DNA of 64,000 nucleotides from Trichoderma breve (GCF_028502605.1 NW_026611594.1:1071501-1135500), one strand, 5' to 3'. Shown: positions 44,651 to 55,600, numbered from the stretch's first letter. The notes: a model not told the origin generated them from the letters alone. Program-made: numbers and translations.

Positions 44651-44710
44651 AGCTCCGCGGTGAGGTAGAAGCTCCGCGGTAAAAGTTACTATGGTACTAT
44701 GGTACTATGA
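44651..44710. repeat. Direct repeats AGCTCCGCGGT x2 and TACTATGG x3
   Basis: The 11-bp GC-rich word occurs at 44651 and 44670, 19 bases apart, each containing the palindrome CCGCGG. It is followed by three 8-base TACTATGG-type units. The spaced repeat is the kind of arrangement zinc-cluster regulators bind, but that is only a possibility. Confidence 0.75.
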
Positions 44711-45113
44711 ATCTGGGACGGAAAACTGGCGATTCAACAAGTCCGATCAGTTGAGCCCCAGTTAAGCAACAGCTTTCATTCGATGGAGAGGGAACAGTCA
44801 TCGGCGTTAGTCTTCAAATGTTTCTAACCATCGCCGATGGCCAATAACATGCCACATTTAAGACTCCACCAGATACCTATTTGGGATTTAAGATTTGTCC
44901 GAAAAGACAATGTCCAAGAGAGTAATAAATGACCTTTAAGTACGCAGGTCCCTCCACTATCCATCGAGAATTATAAATTGAGCTCTGACTTCGAAATCAT
45001 TTATCGAAATGTCTTACTTTCTCCGTGTCAGGAAACTGAACTTCTGCAGCGAATTATTAATGTACGGAGTTCTCACATAGCGAAAACGGGCTATTGCAAG
45101 GAAATGAGACTGG

Positions 45114-45122
45114 TATAAATAG
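45114..45122 (+). promoter_or_regulatory. TATA box of the MDR gene
   Basis: TATAAATAG about 115 bases before the start codon. Confidence 0.6.
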
Positions 45123-45235
45123 CATTCACTTGGAGAGTTAGAACAAACAATATACTATTCGAGATTCTATATGTGTGTCGCACAAGTCATATTCGCAATC
45201 CTATCCTTCGATAATCTGTTTAAGCACCTGAAAAA

Positions 45236-46406
45236 ATGGCACTCTCAATCCCCAAAGTTGTCCACCAGTGGACTGTAGGCGACGGTGAAGGTTTTGATGC
45301 TTTGCACTATTCTGAACAACCTCTTCCTGAATTGGGAGACAGCCAGGTATTGGTAAAATGTGAGTGTGACAGTAAGTCCGTTTTATAGACATTGCAATCC
45401 TAACGGCTCATGCAGTGGAAGCGGTATCGCTCAATGTAAGTTCATACAGCATCTCGACTTTACATCATCATGATTAATAAGTTTGCTTCTCAAGTACCGT
45501 GACCTTATGATAGCACAAGGGAAATCAATTCATCCTGTGGCCCCAAACGTTGTCCCAGGCTCGGATGGAGCTGGCACTGTTGTCGCAGTTGGCAAACATG
45601 TTCGTCGCTTCACTCCGGGCGACAGAGTTGTCACCGCGTTTTTCCAGGACTATGTCGGTGGGCCGGTCCAACTCTCTGCGGCCGTCTCAGCGCTCGGAGG
45701 AGCCCTGGATGGTACACTTCGTACTTACGGAGCTTTAAATGAACAGGGATTGGTTCGGATTCCGGCAACCCTGAGCTCCCTGGAAGCTTCAACGCTCACT
45801 TGTGCTGGAGTCACCGCGTGGAGCGCTCTTTTTGGGCTGTCCGACTATAGGGTGAGTGCTGGAAAATGGGTTCTGACACAAGGGACGGGAGGCGTCAGCG
45901 TGTTTGCGCTACAATTTGCAAAAGCTGTTGGTGCTAGAGTCGTCGCAACTACCAGTTCTAGCGACAAAGTCGAATTTTTGAAAGGTCTTGGTGCTGATCA
46001 TGTCATCAACTACAAAGAAGACGCCGAATGGGGCACCACTGCCAAAGCGCTGACCGGTGGAAGCGGCTTTGACCATATTGTTGAGGTTTCTGGACCGGTG
46101 TCTATGAGACAGAGTCTAAAGGCAGTCGCAATTGGAGGCGTCATCAATATTGTTGGATATTTGGGAGGCTCCAGCGGCGATCAGCCGAGCTTTTCGGACT
46201 GCTTCCAGCACAGATGCATTGTGCGACCGATTGCGGTGGGATCTAGAGTCGTGCTGGAAGAGCTGTGTCGTGCGATAGAGGCAAATCCAGAGAAGCTTCG
46301 GCCGGTCATTGACCCTAAAGTTTTCCGGCTGGATCAGCTCAAGGAAGCTTGTGAATACCAGTGGTTGGGCAAGCACAAGGGAAAGGTGTGCGTTGAGATT
46401 TCTTAG
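45236..46406 (+). CDS. Zinc-type alcohol dehydrogenase-like oxidoreductase (MDR family)
   Basis: Three exons (45236-45359, 45416-45435, 45495-46406) encode 351 residues. The middle exon has only 20 bases; together they read VLVKLEAVSLNYRDLMIAQG, the conserved start of quinone-oxidoreductase-type MDR proteins. Then come VVPGSDGAGTVVAVGKHV, FTPGDRVVTAFF and the Rossmann nucleotide-binding segment VLTQGTGGVSVFALQFAKAVGA, followed by GADHVINYKED. The usual catalytic-zinc ligands are not obvious, so the enzyme is probably a zinc-independent NADPH-dependent reductase. No signal peptide; cytosolic. It is divergent from the AKR gene, sharing a 1.2-kb spacer. Confidence 0.92.
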
Positions 46407-46751
46407 CAAGGCGATTATGAGAAGATGATGAGGTGATGCGATGACCTTCCTGAGGGAGCTATGTACATAGAATCATGTCCTTTCGCATGCGGGATTATGT
46501 GCCATGTACATCAAAAGGCATCCCTAACAAGATGTATATATATAATCCTCTCAGTTAGCATATACCTGCATCTCACGTACAATATATTGACTGTAGCGTT
46601 GTTCCCGGCTAAAATTGATACCATTCACAGTCTGCTATGTTCCGACGCATCTCTGCCAATACACGCGTATTCAGTACCACCACCATGTAAAATGGCGTCA
46701 TGACACCACAGGGGTCCCCTCCAAACCCCGCGCCAATTCCGTGACCCCTCT
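46407..46751. other. Convergent spacer
   Basis: 345 bases between the MDR gene and the EthD-like gene, tail to tail; 3' untranslated sequence only. Confidence 0.65.
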
Positions 46752-47069
46752 TTATTTCTCCCAGGTGCTCAAGATGGTTGAAGGCAGCAAAATTGGCTTC
46801 AAGTTGGTAAAGTTGGGGACGTCAGCAAAGACGGGCTTTGACTCCTCCGCTGTCAGAGCATTTGCTGCATCCTGGGGCTTCTCCCAGGTCATCAAAACAC
46901 CGCCGGAGAAGGGCGCATCAGGGCCGCCCTGGATGACCTGCCAGCTCTTCAGGCCGATGGGGCCCCATTGCTTATTCACAATGGGCATGTGTGTGTTGAT
47001 GTAGTAATCCATGTCGAAGTATTCGCCCTCCTTGGGCTGGTTGTAGAGGACTGTGAAGTTGGAGGCCAT
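46752..47069 (-). CDS. EthD-like small protein
   Basis: Single-exon gene of 105 residues. The sequence FTVLYNQPKEGEYFDMDYYINTHMPIVNKQWGPIGLKSWQV has the EthD signature: a beta strand, then the Tyr-x-x-x-His-Met-Pro pattern, as in small ferredoxin-like dimeric alpha/beta-barrel proteins. EthD was first described next to genes for ethyl tert-butyl ether degradation; fungal relatives include pigment-pathway dehydratases and cyclases. The 105-residue length is typical. It has no signal peptide and no introns. Substrate unknown; neighbouring MDR and AKR genes make a catabolic or secondary-metabolic step plausible. Confidence 0.85.
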   Translation of the reverse strand: MASNFTVLYNQPKEGEYFDMDYYINTHMPIVNKQWGPIGLKSWQVIQGGPDAPFSGGVLMTWEKPQDAANALTAEESKPVFADVPNFTNLKPILLPSTILSTWEK

Positions 47070-47711
47070 TGTGTCAGGGAAATGCTCGCTCGCTCAGTGA
47101 GTCTATGGGAGAGTCTAAATGTTAGTTTAAACCGCTTGCGATGGGCTGCCGTGTTGTTCGATCGTACTTTGGGTGCTAAGATATGAAATGGTAGTTGTAA
47201 CTGTTGGATTGATAGCTTCGATACTCAAAAAGCTGCTGAAAAGGTATCTTTATATGTAATTATAATTGTCGATCGGGGCTGGTGGTAATTGTGAAGCGGT
47301 TTTAAGTTGTAGCCCTCCTCCCGAATGATGCCGGGCGGAATTGGCGTTCTAGTGAAGCTGCTAGAGCCGATCAGGCTTAACACTACCTCAAAAAGATTGC
47401 AATCTTTGTGGGCCAACGCCCAAATACAGAGAGCTCTCAGCGGTCGGATTCGGCCGGAAGGAATTCGAAGCCGGATATTATAAGATACGAAAGTCATGGC
47501 CGCCCCAAGCGGCCACTCCAGAGGAGCACATTCGGCAATTGTTGCCTATAATGACTCGTGGTATGGATACCACGCTGTATAGGATTGCGTATGATCTACC
47601 TATGTATAGCAATTTGTTGAAGCACTTTGGATTGTCGGGTCTGCTACAGTTTACTTTTCCCTGATCAAATCTGACATACACCAGAGGCATTGAGAGATTG
47701 ACCCACAAAGG

Positions 47712-47732
47712 AAAAAAAAAAAAAAAAAAAAA
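47712..47732. repeat. A21 homopolymer
   Basis: Twenty-one consecutive A residues about 75 bases from the tRNA candidate, on its downstream side. Confidence 0.9.
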
Positions 47733-47789
47733 TGAAATGAGACTATGACAAGCAATTAATACCCTCGGGCAAAAGAATGAAAATGAAGT

Positions 47790-47796
47790 AAAAAAA
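47790..47796 (-). terminator. Pol III T7 terminator
   Basis: Seven T residues on the minus strand begin nine bases after the last base of the tRNA candidate, as expected for RNA polymerase III termination. Confidence 0.65.
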
Positions 47797-47805
47797 GAAA
47801 TATCA

Positions 47806-47885
47806 TGCCATAACGAGGAATCGAACCTCGGTCTTCAGTGTTTCATATCCACAAACTGATATACTAACCACTATATTATTATAGC
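47806..47885 (-). tRNA. tRNA candidate with 8-nt intron, probable anticodon GTG (His)
   Basis: The 80 bases fold as a tRNA: acceptor stem GCTATAA/TTATGGC (one G-T pair), D stem ATAT/GTAT, anticodon stem TCAGT/ACTGA, 4-base variable loop AGAC, and T arm CGAGG-TTCGATT-CCTCG, with discriminator A. The B box GGTTCGATTCC is perfect and the A box TAATATAGTGG deviates at one consensus position. The anticodon loop is 15 bases (TTGTGG, ATATGAAA, C), so a canonical 7-base loop needs an 8-base intron after position 37; the anticodon would then be GTG (His). A T7 terminator follows. AT-rich stems and the odd loop leave open a decaying gene. An alternative ATATC/GATAT anticodon stem leaves an 8-base loop and a 14-base variable region, which fits less well. 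Confidence 0.6.
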
Positions 47886-49257
47886 TTCCTGATATTTGAT
47901 GGGTGGAGCTTGACTAAATTTACATCATAAACACTTCGCGGCTCGAAGGCAGCGATACCTTTTTTTCTTCGACCCGCCTTGACGAAGAAATATGCAGTTA
48001 CAAAATTGCTGAAGAATGTACCTGGAGGTTTTATTTATGGTCAAGATGGTCAGTCAAAGTGTAGTAGCTGGTTCAGATAGAGGCGACGCTCCAGCTTTTG
48101 AGCCAAATCCAGAATCGATCCGTAGCTCAATCTTGTCGACAACAGTTGACCAAGTCAAATCCTGAAAATTCATGTTACAAAGGATGACCGCTGCTACATA
48201 AAGGTTCAAGAACAAACTCAAAATACATGCGCAAAAGGGTCCGAACACCAAGGTTCAAGCACAACGAAATTCGTTTTAGACGGTGTAGTCGTAGATAACG
48301 TATACAAATGAGCAATGAGTCTTTTCGGTCTACAAGTTCCATGAATAGCGTTTACTTTTGTCTTCTATCCACATTATTACTGGGCAATCGGACAATTTCA
48401 AGAACATCGCTTTCCTCTTCATTTGATCTCGAATCCTATTCAACCCCTAATCCTGCTATGTGAGTACCCAAGTCCCCATTGATCGGGCTTAATACCTCGC
48501 CGATGCCGTACTTGAGAACTGCAAAAAGCTTCAATTTTTCTTGCTACCGGCTACCATTGGCATAATCTGCGCCATTATAACAACCTTCGAGCAGGAATGC
48601 AATAGTTTGCGCATTTATTTCACCAAAAACCCTCTTCCGCCCAAACACACTAAACATCAAAGTGTCGCATCTCCGGCTCCGTTGATTGTCGGCGCGGAGT
48701 CAATCTTGGTTCACCTGCTATTTTGGCGTGGAACTTTCGCAAATGTTACAGTTGCTTTTCTTCTTCTTTTCCTACTCCAGTCTCCAATCCGCAGCGAAGC
48801 CCGACTGCCAAGCACACGCTTGAAGGCCTTAAAGCCCTAGGGAGGTGTTCTGGGTGGCTGACAAAAATAGTTTTAGCCAATAAATTAAGCTTATATGCCT
48901 ATTCTCCGCTCAGCTTGATCCATGCTTGGCCCGAATGTCACCTAGCTTATCTAGAAATGTTTTGCAACCATGAGGGGAGCCTTTTATTCTTGCGGACTCT
49001 GGCTACCAGATAAGGAAGCTCATTAGTTTGCAATTCGTCATATGTCAATGCAAATGAGTGGGTGCCAATGTTCTTTGGAATCGCGCAAAGCAGCGGTATT
49101 GAATCTATTCTTTTTGGAAGAAGGGAGTGTGGCGTCATTTGGGTTGCCGATTCATCTCCTGTTATGAGGTTAATGGATAAAATGAGCCACTACCCCATAG
49201 ATATCGGACTGTTTCCCCCCAAACTCTTGACAACATCGATTTGTTCAAACTTCTAAA

Positions 49258-50661
49258 ATGGTTACCAAAGCTACTCTCGCTTTGCTGGTGGCGGCTTTCC
49301 CGCTTGCTCTCGCTGCACCCCTCACTGGCAGCAACTCGGAGCTTCGACTTATCAAAACTTCAGAAGATGACGTTGGCCAGTGGGTGACTGAACAGGAGAA
49401 GTTTGACAAATTTACCTCAAAGAACATTGGATTCATTGATATTACTGATATTAAGGCAAGCTTGATGCAACTGGCGTCATTTACCCGTGGCCATTACAGA
49501 CATCGTTACTGACATCAGTTCACAGGATGATGAGGTGTTATCCATTCTCTCAAGGGCACCATCAGACACCTCTCTGACTGCCCGTGCTGTCACTTATCCG
49601 ACAAGGGTCGAACATGTAGACGAAGCCCAGTCGCTCATCGCAAAGGTGTCCACCACTGGTCCACAAAGCTGGCTGACTACGTTTACTCAGTGCGTAATAG
49701 CCAATTACTCTCGCAATACAGCTCCCAGTACACATAATAACAGTTCATCAGATTTACTACCCGCCATTACCGCTCAACAACTGGCACTCAGGCTTCGGCT
49801 TGGCTATTTGACCAAGTCTCCACCATTGCCGCTGCAAGACCGGAGATCACTGTGCAAAGGTTCACTCATACCTGGAACCAGCCTTCTATCATTGCCCGGT
49901 TACCCGGAGCGAGTTCAAACCTCAGTAAGCTCATAAAAGTTGCTGAATATGAGATGGCAGAGTTGCTAACGGATCTCAAGTCATTGTGGGCGCTCACATG
50001 GACTCCACCGCTGGCTCAACGACAGCCCGCAGCCCCGGCGCAGATGATAACGGCTCTGGATCAGTTACTATTCTTGAAGCCCTTCGCGTCATTGCCCAGT
50101 CTGACTTCACTCCCCAAAACACAATTGAGTTTCATTGGTATAGTGGTGAAGAGGGAGGACTTCTCGGGTCTCAGGCCATCTTCTCCAACTATAAATCCAC
50201 TGGGAAGACAGTCCTTGCTATGCTCAACCAGGACATGACTGGATTCTCACCAAGCAACCAGCTGGCTGTCTATACTGACAACGTTGATGCGGCTTTGACG
50301 CAATACGTCAGAGTAATTGCTACCCAGTACACGGGTGCTGCACCTCTTACCACACGATGCGGTTATGGCTGCTCTGACCACGCAAGTGCTCGATCGAATG
50401 GTTTCCGTAAGTTTCTCAAGTCCTAAAGCATCCGTTCGGAATTTTACTGACCTGTGCCCGACAGCCTCTGCCTTTGTCAATGAAGACACGTTCGAAAGGT
50501 CCAACCCCAGCATCCACACTGCTGGAGACGTAAGTATCACTATCAAGATTACCCAGTTCTAGCTGACGTTTAGATAGTCTCTCGATAAGATTCAGTGGCC
50601 AGCGGTTCTTCGACATGCCAAGTTTACTGTGGGATTTCTCGTTGAGGCGTCTTACCTTTGA
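49258..50661 (+). CDS. Secreted M28 leucine aminopeptidase (Lap1-like)
   Basis: Six exons (49258-49455, 49526-49693, 49744-49924, 49981-50406, 50465-50529, 50578-50661) give 373 residues. A signal peptide ([19 protein letters not shown]) and a short propeptide precede the peptidase. The dinuclear zinc-site motifs are all visible: His and Asp in VGAHMDST, bridging Asp in [10 protein letters not shown], the catalytic Glu pair in [11 protein letters not shown], Asp in NQDMTGF, and the final His in NPSIHTAGD. Cysteines in [10 protein letters not shown] match the disulfide of fungal Lap1. The enzyme removes N-terminal residues, especially Leu, from peptides outside the cell. The first intron uses a GC donor (AAG/GCAAGC..CACAG) and is required to join the frames. 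The exon 2/3 boundary is the least certain: I use GTAATA as donor. Confidence 0.9.
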
Positions 50662-51050
50662 GTGGTTGCATGGCTGAATGTATATTGTTGGTTGATGATG
50701 TAGCGCGCAACCAACAGCCCGTAAGATACCATGTTAATTAAATAAAAAGAAGTCAAAATACACATTAAGAAAGTGCTGTCCAGCACCCCCTCATGCTAGA
50801 CTTTAATATTGGGACTAGTAGAGACCAGAGGATTATGGTGATAGTGGTGCTAGCGTAACTGACGATAATAGTTATATTTACTCAGAATACTGCGACAGAA
50901 CTTCAATTATGTGTTGCTTCTGAGTGCTGGATAGCTTTCCATTGAATTAAACATTTCACTAAACAATTTGTAGAACAACAGATGACTCTGCTGGTATACC
51001 GCTCTTTCCCTGAAGCCAAAAATTTATCTCTTCCCAGTTGCCACCCGGGA
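50662..51050. other. Convergent spacer
   Basis: 389 bases, AT-rich, tail-to-tail between the aminopeptidase and amidohydrolase genes; no gene seen. Confidence 0.65.
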
Positions 51051-52616
51051 TTACAAAAACTGTGTGCCATAACCAGTGTCTTTTCCTCTCTGCACATCGA
51101 CGGTCAATGGTGTTCCGTAGCTATAGCCGCTCGAGTATGCGCCCTCGTACGTGGGATAAGGAGTTTGCTTCCATATGCTCTGAATCTTCTTTGCTGACTT
51201 TAGGAAATCTCTCCGAATATTGGGGTAATCATTGTTGACGACTTTACCATCCCTTTTGACAAACTTCCCGTCAATTAATACGTGCAGAACGTCGCCAACG
51301 TTTGCATGCATAATAATTGCCGCTACAGGATCGTCCCACCCAAGCATCGAAGGAGAGTTTTCCGCATCCCAGACTACTAAGTCGGCCTTGGCACCTGGCT
51401 TGATGACACCAAGATCAGGTCGTCGAAGTGCTAGCCCTCCGGAGCGAGTTGCTAGCAGGAACGCTTGATTGACGGTCATGGGAGAATAAGTCGGGACGCG
51501 CCAATTCTCCAACACTTGATTGTAAAAATGGAGTCTGACGGACTGCAGCCACATTCGAGCCTGTGTCAAAATATCGGACGAATAGGTAAAATGAGTATCA
51601 ATGCCAAGTGCGGCTTGGTCTTGGACATCGTAAGAATGCGGATGGCCATGTCCGTACTGCATCTCCGATTCCGCGGTGATGGAGATGTACTGGTTGGTAG
51701 AACGAAGCAGTTGCAAGTCGTCTGCAGTGATGAAGCTTGAGTGAGAAAACACAATGGGTATGGTGCCATTCAAAATGTCAAACTGCTGAACTTCGCTTGG
51801 AAGATTGCTTATCCCCCATGGTCCGGCAAGAGAGTGCGTTGTCATGACTGAGACGTTAAACTCTTTGATGAGATTTGCAATGTCCTGAGCCTCATTGACG
51901 TTTGGATTTGGTCCCCAGGAGTCATATGCAACACCAAGTTCTGTAGGAGAATCTCCAACCAGCGCTTCTTTATTTGTCGCCATTTCTCGAAAAAGTGGAA
52001 TCTGGTCGGACGCAGTGTAGTTGAGAGACGTGATGTTGTGAAAAGCGAATGCCCAAAAAACTCTAGCCCCGCTGTCGATTGATGCATTGAATCCAGCGTA
52101 AGATGTACTTGCGGACCACGTGTGCGAAGCATGATCAAGAAGAGTTGTCACTCCGCCGTTCATGGCTTCGTACAGGCCAGCAAGTTGGCTAATATATACA
52201 TCATCAGCCGTGAATTTATCTGCCGCGACGAATTCTCCGTAGCGGCCAAAGTATTCGGTAAGAGATGTGTTTGAGGCAATTGTCTTGAAAACGGTTTGCC
52301 ATCCGTGACGGTGGGTATCGACGAATCCCGGAGTCAGTATCTGATTTGATATGTCGACAACTTTTGTTCCTGGCGGCAATTCAGACGGCTGAGGGTTTGC
52401 GTTCACAGATGCAATGCGATCATCTGTGACCAAAACGGAACCATTTCGAATTATCTTGAGATAATTCGCGCTATCGTCCCATGCGATAATTGTCCCACCT
52501 GAGAGAAGAGTTGAAGCTGCGTCGACAAAGGTGCCGGGGAGCCCAAGAACTCCAAAGATGAAACAGCGGTAGCGCATGAAGAATGAGGTAGGCTGCGATC
52601 TTCTAAAGTCAAACAA
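51051..52616 (-). CDS. Secreted amidohydrolase (chlorohydrolase/deaminase superfamily)
   Basis: Intronless, 521 residues from the first ATG (52616); starting at the second ATG (52577) gives 508 residues with a cleaner signal peptide (MRYRCFIFGVLGLPGTFVDA), which I prefer functionally. The metal-binding HxH is in GFVDTHRHGW, a further ligand His in VMTTHSLAG and VFSHSSFITADD, and the Asp-containing strand is near LGIDTHFTYSSDILTQARM. Opening STLLSGGTIIAWDD and closing LGVIKPGAKADLVVWDAENS are typical of the composite beta-sandwich domain in Atz/Trz-like hydrolases and S-adenosylhomocysteine/guanine deaminase relatives. It hydrolyses a C-N (or C-halogen) bond of a small cyclic molecule; the substrate is unknown. 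Extracellular location is unusual for the superfamily. A TATATAAA box lies at 52682-52689. Confidence 0.88.
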   Translation of the reverse strand: MFDFRRSQPTSFFMRYRCFIFGVLGLPGTFVDAASTLLSGGTIIAWDDSANYLKIIRNGSVLVTDDRIASVNANPQPSELPPGTKVVDISNQILTPGFVDTHRHGWQTVFKTIASNTSLTEYFGRYGEFVAADKFTADDVYISQLAGLYEAMNGGVTTLLDHASHTWSASTSYAGFNASIDSGARVFWAFAFHNITSLNYTASDQIPLFREMATNKEALVGDSPTELGVAYDSWGPNPNVNEAQDIANLIKEFNVSVMTTHSLAGPWGISNLPSEVQQFDILNGTIPIVFSHSSFITADDLQLLRSTNQYISITAESEMQYGHGHPHSYDVQDQAALGIDTHFTYSSDILTQARMWLQSVRLHFYNQVLENWRVPTYSPMTVNQAFLLATRSGGLALRRPDLGVIKPGAKADLVVWDAENSPSMLGWDDPVAAIIMHANVGDVLHVLIDGKFVKRDGKVVNNDYPNIRRDFLKSAKKIQSIWKQTPYPTYEGAYSSGYSYGTPLTVDVQRGKDTGYGTQFL

Positions 52617-52681
52617 TTGGTCTAATGGTTTCCGATTGCGCGCTGGAGTTCCCCATTCTTCCTCCAGAGCATTGTCGATTG

Positions 52682-52689
52682 TTTATATA
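52682..52689 (-). promoter_or_regulatory. TATA box of the amidohydrolase gene
   Basis: TATATAAA on the minus strand, 66 bases before the first ATG and 105 before the second; the latter spacing is closer to that of neighbouring genes. Confidence 0.55.
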
Positions 52690-55600
52690 GTCCATGTCAG
52701 TGTTGTTGGTTGAAGTGTTTTTGAGAGTTCCCACGACACTAATTCGACACCAGTTCGACACTATCGTCACCGTTATCCAATGGTAAATCTCGAACAATGC
52801 TCATCCAACGCTGCGTTCCACTGATCAATTAATTGAAGATCTTCCCCTCATGTTCAAGCGAGTCTGCGAAGCTCAAAACCACCCAATCCGAAATGACTTG
52901 TTACAAGTTATTGGGGTACGGCGTCTAATTTGTATGGGCATGTGGAACCACTCGTTCGCCGAGGCGCGGGTCCATCACACTCGAGTGATGAAAAGCGTGT
53001 GATGAACACAATTCGCCATTTACATAATAATTGGTAATGTTTGCGACGGCATCGGTGGGCCGGCTGGAGCCCTATATATCATTGTAAATGGACGCTGAAA
53101 GGAGATGCTAATATATCATAAACTCCAATGCCACTAGGCTTTGGCCGATATCACCTAAAGGCAAATTGCGACCTAGTTGAACGCGGTAACATTGATCATC
53201 ACCAACGCTTTTGCAACGGTGCCCCACGAGCCAGCCTGATGTAACATAGCCGGGTAAATGGTGTCCCCGGGATAAAGATGGGACTGAAACTTGCACGTGT
53301 CTCAATTGAATCATCTCCAGCATGAGTAATCCAAACATGTGCTTGGAGGGGGGCCACGTTCTGTTCATCATGGATGGGGGGAACGAGGGGATGATATGTG
53401 AAACCACAGTATAGCATCGGCAACACGCTACACCAACACCGAATAGTAACGAGAGAAGTTTAGGTAGCGGCCGGCGCTTTACACCGCCACTTATTTGTTA
53501 CACGGCTCCGGGCTAACATACTCTACGCCCAGCTAAAGTGGTGTCTAGGTCGGGATTGGGGGCGAGCTCAGGTGTGAGCTGAGGCGGTCCGGGCTCGGAC
53601 TTTATTTTCCAACGAGTGTTGTCTATGGGTGGCTCAGAGTTTAATGTTCTTCTTGTTTTGATCCTGTCCGACCACTGTTAGTTGAGAAATTGCACATAGG
53701 AAAAGCTCTTCCATCTCTGCGTCCACAAACAATGATACTAAACTGACTCAGATATCACTCAAAACTTAGCAAGAAGCCCTTATCAAACTATTTCTAAAAC
53801 TTGGATGCGTGTAGTGGGTCGTTAGGCTTGCGCACGAGATTTGTAGAATACTAATATCTCGGCAGGGGGCTGCCTCAGGGGTCAAGCTAGGACAAGATGT
53901 GTACTCACAGGCATTTCTTGAGGTGGTACTTTTGAATATAGCCATAGAGGACTTGTTTGGTTTAGCTGAGAAGATATTTCTTTCGAGAGGCGAAAATTCA
54001 ACATGTCAGTACACCAAGATCTGTATGTAAATGCAAGACACGGTTTGCGTGAGGCTGACCCGCGTCCTCATTTGCCACTGGCAAGGGGTAAGAGATTCAT
54101 CTCTTCGTCGACATTCATCAATTGACCAACCGCATCTTGCCACATAGAACTGCATACCACTTATCTTGTTTAATATTGTTTAGCTTAAGGTAGCTACACA
54201 TCTCCGAGAGTGAGAATCAGGCTTTTAGGCTCCATCTCGCGAGAGCTAGACGCCAGTGTCCACAGGCACATATGGCACTAGCCGTTCAAGCGTGTCAAGC
54301 AAACCTCGGCAGATACGAATCATGAGGAAGTTGAAATACTATTGGTTATTGTTAATGAATGCCTGACAATGACTAAATGATGAGACAAAGGGGGAGGCCT
54401 CGAGATTGGCAGCGACACTGTATACATCGGATAGAGTGTCCATCGTATACCTAGACGTTTATGCATATTCTGGGCACTAAATCTTTACATATTGCTGATG
54501 AATTAGTGGCAAACACAAAATCTTCGTCTTCTAACAATTTGTCAAACCTGAGTCATAAGGAGAGCTGTTGTTGTACGATTCAGACATTGTCCGATCGAAA
54601 TCTCCTAGTGTGCCACTTCAAAGACATACATCACAGATGCATATATAGAAGGATTTCCCAGAGTATTGTCTCAATACCACTTCGTAGATCCAATGGTCTG
54701 TTACCATCGAGACAGCAGTGCAGAGTTTGCACTAGCCTTCGGATGCTGACTTGGAATGTTATGAAAATGAACGCGGGTAACGTCCGCACTCAGCATTGTA
54801 CACAGTAACGCCGAGGCTTTCGAGACCCATAATCTGCAATGTATGAGGAATCTATTCCTTGCTCATGCTTCGTATGGCCCCAGGATCTTTTGACAAGAAT
54901 ACATACCATTAACCCTGTAAACAGACACGAGCAATGGGTTTGAACAGCAGAAAGCCAAAGACAGTTTGGTTCAATAAAGATGCAGATAATAGTCTGAAAA
55001 TCAATGAGCAAGTTTTTCTCACCAGTATCTTTGATCTTCTTACCTATTTTCCTCATGTTTATGTGTTTGTGTGTGTGTGCACACAGGGGAACGCATTAAC
55101 TTCACGCAATTAGGGGGAGTAAATATAGGCAAAAATCTTCGATTTGCTCGAATTTTTTTTCCTGTCGCCAACTATTTGAGAGAATACACTCAGCTCTTAC
55201 ACAGCAGTTGAAGTGTGGATAGTAGCAATATAGTTAATGACATAGTTGTTGATAAGGTGGCGACTTTGGCTAACAATTTGTTGCCCATTATGCGATCCCT
55301 TCCCTCGCGGCTTGGCTTCATTAATGTCAGCCACTTGTCAACATAGCATAATTGCTGAGCTAACTCATTATTATTGGTGGAACTTGGCCAACTCTATCTC
55401 GTAAGGCGCGCTGTGCATCATTTGGAACCAATCAAGACACAGCTGCGGAGCTGACACTAGAATTACATAACGTGGGCCAGGGCCTGGTCAGGGACTAGTC
55501 ATCATTACAACTAACAGTGATGGAGGACAAAGACAAACCGGGCGAAGAGACAGATCCTGGTAGGCAGCTCGTTGTGTTGCAATGTGTGGATAGCCTCACT

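Larger units (their letters stand above)
44029..45235. other. Divergent spacer, AKR and MDR genes, with short repeats
   Basis: 1.2 kb shared promoter region. It contains a 12-bp tandem duplication CAAGTCTATCGG (44250-44273), an 11-bp direct repeat AGCTCCGCGGT (44651-44661 and 44670-44680) and an 8-bp TACTATGG triplet (44687-44710). No gene is supported; the 128-codon open frame at 44162-44548 is not protein-like. Confidence 0.65.
47070..49257. other. Spacer with a tRNA candidate
   Basis: 2.2 kb with no protein gene. It contains an A21 tract (47712-47732) and the tRNA candidate at 47806-47885. The right end is the promoter of the aminopeptidase gene. Confidence 0.6.
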
